Part shown: piece after piece, positions 59,001 to 64,000 of the stretch
How positions within the stretch are numbered: the stretch's first letter is position 1
How the letters are laid out: each line of letters starts with the position of its first letter
NCBI RefSeq assembly: GCF_040115645.1
Contig: NC_089578.1
Location: forward strand, 1,550,001 to 1,614,000
DNA: 64,000 nt
Direction: 5' to 3'
Source of the DNA: Euwallacea fornicatus
Lineage: Eukaryota; Arthropoda; Insecta; Coleoptera; Curculionidae
Program-made: the position numbers and the translations under genes
The notes under the pieces: generated by a model
What the model was told of the DNA's origin: nothing
Seen by the model: the letters and a program-made list of their open reading frames with translations, nothing else
Database searches by the model: none

Positions 59001-61545
59001 AACTCATACGGAAAAGACGATCTTGGATAATTTGAGCTTGTTGTTTAATCCGCATTTCAAGGGAGACAAGGACAAAATTATTTTAAGTTTGATCAAGGTG
59101 AGTTTTGTGTTTTATTTCTTCTTAAATATCTCGGCGTCTCTAAAATGACGACGCAACTCATTTCTTTCGTCCTAAGAAATTCAAATTATCCTGACCTTCT
59201 TAACATAATGGTGAACACATTTTTCCAGGCTGAAGATGAGCCCTATGTTTTCTAATTTATTTTGCAGAGCTTAAGTCCCAAGAAGTTGCTGAAAGACGTA
59301 CTCTTCGACTTTATAAAAGCTGTACCCACCCACCTACTGGTCATCCCAATGATTGACCACAATTCGTTTTCCACGTTATTGAGCCAAATATTTTCAAGTG
59401 ATTCTTTTAATCAAGAGAAGGAGCTGTTTGCCATCAAGCTGTTGCCATTGTTGCCGAGCGACTGTTGCGCTGCCAACGTCTTGTCTCATTATTTGAAATC
59501 TAAAGTCGTCAAAGGTGATGCAGACTTAAAGCCCATGACAGAATTCCTGGATGTTGTTAACAACGAGTCATTGATTACTGCTATTAAATCCGAACACGTA
59601 CTCAGCCTCCCCGAAAATTTTGGAGATAAATTGGGGAAATTGTTGCTTGACGATGAACCGGAGTCTGAAAAGACTGGTTTGTTGGTGGACTGGTTAGCGG
59701 CCTTGGAACTGGAAATTGCCAGTTCTGATAGCGATAAGTTGCAGGTGGGTTTACGGATCAAACTATCGAGGTGCTGGTCACTTTCTCAGGACCACGGTTT
59801 CCATGAGAACGAACCAATTACAACAGAACCTCAATAAATTGCCTCTCAGTAAATTTAATGGTTAAACCGGAAAGTTCATTTTAAGGTGGATCTACTTTTT
59901 TCAAAGAAAAATCTCCATTTTCGCCCTCTGCTCATCTCGTTACTTCTACAAAGAGCTAGTTGGCAAAGTCTCTGGAATTTGGTCACATATTTATTGTCAA
60001 AGAATTCGGATGTTGTGTGCCCAGTATCAGTACTGGACTACTTGAATGCTTTGACGAAGAATACGAAATTGTGGCAAGGACGGGATAAGGCTGTTCCGAA
60101 ACATGCGCATTTTGAAGATGTCTTAAACCTAAATGACAAACAGGTAAGCAATGGCTTGTCCTACCATTAAGGATATTGACCTATATGAACCTTTAGGTCG
60201 CGTGTGTTGTCAATTACATCATCGAAGAATCGCGAATCAATGCCGAAAATTGGAAATCCAAAATGGAATCTCGTCTTCAGCTGCTGCTCAAATGTGTCGG
60301 AATACACGCACCCACAATCATAAAAAGCCTCTGCCGCGACGCGGAAAGTGATATCTACAGTAGGGAACTTCTACTAATGACCTACATGTCTCTACCTTCA
60401 GCAGGACAGGCCGAGGTGGTCTTGAAACCCGAGACTACCTCGGAAATATCATGCATGAACTGTTCGAGCGCTATAGATAAAATTGCTCACACTCTTTTAA
60501 GCGCATTATCCTCCACTCCCAGGAGCAAAGATTGGCCGAGGAAAAGTTTAGATTTAGAATTGTGCGCCAGAAAACTGGCCGCCACCCATCCAATGCTGGT
60601 TTTACGGCATCTTCCCATGCTAGCGGGCGGATTGAAGGGCCGGGCTCAGTACGAATGGGTGGTGCTGAAAAACAGAGGGCACCTTATTCTTTTCGGGCAA
60701 GTGCTGGGTCTGATGGAGCTGCTGCAACCCTATGTGTTTCATCAGACAGACGGAAATTCTACTACGAACGAGCTTTTGGTGTCGTTCTTTTCGCTGTTGA
60801 ACTTTCACGGCCAGAGGTCCGAGTTAAGCGTTTTAGTTAAAAGAATCGTAACGTTCATTCTGAATTGGATGGTGCATGACGTTACAGGGGGGTCCAAGTT
60901 TTTGCAAAAGAATGGCGGGATTCTTAAGTAAGTTTTTTGACAATTGCTTCGTGACGAATTTTCCCTAGCTAGAATATAACTTTCAGTGACATTCAGTTCA
61001 ACCATCCGTCAGTCCGGCCACTGCTTTCCAGTGTATCTCTACCAGTTTCAGATCAAGATTCCCCCTCAGACATCCTTGTGGGATCTGTAAATCCACCAAT
61101 ACCAGAATCGTACCCAGATCGTTGGATACAATTAAAAAGCGCTCTACAGACTCAAGACAGTTTCAATTCATTGCAGGAAATCGACCAGATCACCAATAAA
61201 CGTCCGCAACTTCTGGAAAATGTGGCACAAAACTTGTACGCCCTTTTAGAGTCGCCCAACGGTCATGTTCGCAATTTGGTGTTGCTGTTAATTGTTCGAT
61301 GGTTGAAATACAATCCTAGAGCTGCAAATGAGGCGTTGCCGGCCATTTTATCGTGCCTGGATTCGGAAAATGGAAACGTCGTTACGAATTTATTGGAAAA
61401 GCTTTCCGAGTTGGTTCCTGTGATGCAGGAATATGCGAAAATTATTTTGACGAAAGTTTTCCAACTTGGAATTAAGTCCGTTTTGGTGACGACAAGTAGT
61501 ATTACAAAAAGTATTGACTTGTTATATTTACAGTATGGCTGTTGA
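53030..61545 (+). CDS. IntS1: Integrator complex subunit 1
   Basis: The largest scaffold subunit of the nuclear Integrator complex, which cleaves snRNA 3' ends and attenuates Pol II. Start MDRTKSTQGTRGPKAKITQQ, followed by PDSFIALGAKPG, matching the DFIALGSK motif of human INTS1. About 13 exons: 53030-53195, 54160-54425, 54474-54750, 54810-55001, 55058-55608, 55673-56065, 56414-56890, 57090-57413, 57761-59097, 59268-59742, 59886-60142, 60198-60927, 60985-61545; about 2000 residues (human about 2190). Family blocks include NELSNARNPNNLIVVGALFQ, NKDDYLRSLRALLKEINR, GHLLCKSRHPDFLLDIMSRQ, MPWLAELVHSSEG, LPVQCLCEYLL, WMKLRMIRSNVPRLVDAAIE, VLFIQSFGIPTSSISKLL, LVDWLAALE and ARKLAATHPMLVLRHLPMLA. HEAT/ARM-like helical repeats throughout. 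No disruption seen. Confidence 0.95.
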
Positions 61546-62449
61546 TAGAGTTTAGGTATGTATGTTTTCGCGGTCGTTTATTATATAGGTGTAAATTTTA
61601 TATATATATGTATATATATATATATTTATCTTTGACGAGTGGAGTAAAAATTTACGTTTTTCGATTGAATCGCATCGTTACGTTATTGCCAGGCACACCT
61701 TTGTAATGGTATCTATACCTCTCTTGCATCCTCAGTTTGACGCAATTTGGCGCACCGCTCCAACCCTCATTAGGGGCATATTGATAGTTAATTGAATAAT
61801 TGATTTGGCAGTGGGTTTGTGTGATTCGTGCTCATTGTAAACTCGTCTGGAAAAAAGTGTACGTTACTCAACGTAAAAAGTTTTGGTTGCGTCTTGGCTG
61901 GTCTTCCTACCAAAACGACTCTGAAGCCTTCAATTTCTAGGTCTCGGTACAAAGAGACTTAACGAACGATTTAAGCTTCTAAGAGTTTGGAAACCACCTC
62001 AGAAACATTTCAGGACTGAGAATTGACAAAGTGAAACATCTTTTCTCGTGTTTTCGTGCGAGCTCAACAAAAACGCTTTTTTGCAGTCTATGATGATAAT
62101 CTGCGTACAACGTTGCCGTAGTTTATAAATTTTGGCTGTGCAACCTTACGTCAGAAGCTGCGCTCGTTCTGCAATGTTGCTATAGAGGGAGCAACCGGAG
62201 TTATTCGAATGCAATACTGGATCCGAAAGACCTGACAATGGTGACAGGTGTACCAGTTTGTTTATGTTTTCGAATTTCTTGTATTTTCGTTCTTTCTGTG
62301 CTTCCGGCTAAAAGAGCATTCTGAAAATAAACTTGTGGAATTAGTGGACACTCCAGTATTGTTGCACATTATGTAGTTATAAATAGATATTTCCTAAATT
62401 CTCGATTTCCTCCCGATACTCATACATAAATACCTCTCAGTTTCTAGTC
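61546..62449. other. Intergenic stretch after IntS1
   Basis: Contains the IntS1 3' UTR with a (TA)n tract and the 5' region of the next gene. No other coding sequence recognised. Confidence 0.55.
61598..61624. repeat. (TA)n microsatellite
   Basis: About 27 bp of alternating TA with one TG interruption, in the IntS1 3' flank. Confidence 0.9.
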
Positions 62450-63886
62450 ATGAAACCCTCACCAAAGATCTCATTTAACTTTCTCGGTAAGTCATCAAAT
62501 TTGGACCCAATCGGTTCCTTCAACTTTTCAATGCCACATGGCTCTCTAACAAAACATCTCTTCTTACAGCAATCCTTTACGTAATATGTTTCAAATCTCT
62601 TTCAACCAATTCTCGTACCTCCACACTGTGGAAGTTGAACGAGGACCGCACAAAAATTGTTGAGGGCGAACTCAATGATTTCACTGGGAATCCCGTGTCA
62701 GACATCGAAGCCACTAAATTCCCATGTACCCAAGACTCTGTTTTCAATATAATCGCCTCAACTAAATGTTATAAAGGCACTTGGATCAAGTATAAAACTG
62801 AAGGGTTGTGCAGTGAGTGTGAGGGTAGGAAAGTGGGAGAAGGACAGTAAGTATTATGAGGTTGATTTTAACTGTTTGGCCTTGCACGAAATATTTATTG
62901 CAATTTTGATACAATTGGGGGTTTTGTTGGGATCCGGAAGAAATGAGTGGGCTAATATACATTTCCTGGAGCTGATTTTCAAGGGGAAATTTAATAAGCT
63001 AAACCATATTTCTCTATAGCTTTTAGTTCTTTTTCTATCCAAAACTTGATCTGACCCCTATAACTTGGCAACCAAAGAGGGAATCAGGAAATGATTAGTA
63101 CTTTCTTCAGGCACTCCTTTTAATGGAATTCAATTGTAAAAAAAGTAAAATCATAAGATCAAATGCGCCCAAAAACATCTTTCTTCGTCCAATAAATTGC
63201 CCATGCAAATATAGGGTTTCTGTTTTAATAAGATATTAAAAGCCCTCAATATGCAAATGTTTCACATGTATACCTAGATTCCTACCTTTCCAAATTCTCA
63301 CCCTCTCTTGTAAAATTTTTAGCCTCTAACACTTGCATCTTGCTAAGCATTGAGACCGTTGGGCTCAGCTCTCAGTAAAGCCAACAATTCAGACATTGTA
63401 TCAAAAATTTCTCTCAAAAACGGGCTAGAAAATGTGCAATCGGAAAAAAGAAAAATTGATTTTATCTATCAGCTATTGTTTTGGCAATACTCCACAAATT
63501 CATTAAAGAGACATCACTCGACGTACTAAATTACCATCCTGATTTTCTTCCAGAAAGCTAAAGGGAAACGACACAAACTTAGATATAAGAATAATCCAGC
63601 AAAAGCACTCGTTGGAAAACGATCACGAGCTTTCCTGTGGAAAACCCGTTAATTTTACATTTTATGACAATCTTGTGGGCGTTGTGAATAGGTAGGAAAT
63701 TTGTTATTTTACAACCTTTAGTTGGGAAAACAATGAATTGTTATTGGGGAATTTTTCAGGGAGAAGCATCCTGCGATAGTCGAACCTGAAGCGATGATGG
63801 AGTTTATTAGACGTTATAAATTTAAAGTTGGGAAAACCTTTGATTTGGGTCTAATCGAAAACAAACTGCGGCAGATCAAAAGAGAG
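62450..63886 (+). CDS. Unrecognised secreted protein, 5' part
   Basis: Four exons join in consistent phase: 62450-62486, 62570-62846, 63554-63691, 63760-63886 (193 codons), and the last ends at a donor (GAG/GTAACA), so the gene continues past the window. The N-terminus reads MKPSPKISFNFLAILYVICF, a signal peptide completed across the first splice. The mature part has few cysteines (CTQD, TKCYKG, LCSECEG, ELSCGKP), suggesting disulphides, and a basic segment FIRRYKFKVGKTFDL. I do not recognise the family, and nothing in the sequence fixes a function. Its exon structure is clean and the ORFs are open through all joins, so it is likely a real gene. Confidence 0.65.
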
Positions 63887-64000
63887 GTAACATTTATTTT
63901 CACCCGTAACACTCCGCATCAGATTTCGGCATTATATCTGTAACGAGAGTGAGAAAATTGTCAATCGGACAAAAGGTTTTACACCCCGGTAATGTGAGTA

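Noticed and set aside
1..64000. CRISPR arrays, bacterial operons, tRNA or rRNA genes
   Set aside because: The DNA is eukaryotic with spliced genes; the tandem repeats are minisatellites without unique spacers, and no tRNA or rRNA signature was noticed by eye.

Overview
This is animal nuclear DNA with introns, almost certainly from an insect and probably a beetle. The evidence is a multidomain insect chitinase, a SID-1-like dsRNA transporter (a family absent from flies, so Diptera is unlikely), an insect-style MEGF8, and several Tc1/mariner transposon remnants. Species cannot be read from the sequence. The left part (about 1-25 kb) looks richer in GC and CpG and in repeats. The right part (about 26-64 kb) is AT-rich and gene-dense.

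Layout. 1-4.9 kb (-): 5' part of a Cht10-like chitinase running off the left edge, with two GH18 domains that both have altered catalytic motifs. 4.9-9.6 kb: repeat-rich spacer with a mariner remnant. 9.6-13.3 kb (+): two small, tandem, two-exon genes for secreted neuropeptide precursors resembling pigment-dispersing factor (PDF), separated by a MITE-like element. 14.0-17.9 kb (-): a complete 13-exon SID-1-like gene (750 codons). 17.9-23.8 kb: gene-poor spacer with a 25-bp minisatellite and another mariner remnant. 23.8-43.4 kb (-): a complete Megf8 gene of about 39 coding exons. One of its introns carries a 3.8 kb nest of three DDE transposons. 43.4-46.9 kb: spacer.

46.9-64 kb is compact and housekeeping-like: sorting nexin 7/30 (-), an uncharacterised 90-codon ORF (+) head-to-head with it, twinfilin (+), TIMMDC1 (-), Integrator subunit 1 (+) divergent from TIMMDC1, and an unrecognised secreted protein (+) running toward the right edge.

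The genes do not form one pathway. Themes are cuticle remodelling (chitinase), peptide signalling (PDF-like pair), systemic RNAi (SID-1), cell-surface signalling (MEGF8), endosome sorting, actin dynamics, mitochondrial complex I assembly and snRNA 3'-end processing. The most notable observation is the tandem PDF-like pair, whose predicted final peptides are both 20 residues plus an amidation glycine and share anchor residues. Exon boundaries were placed by hand from splice consensus, reading frame and remembered family sequence; no alignment was run.
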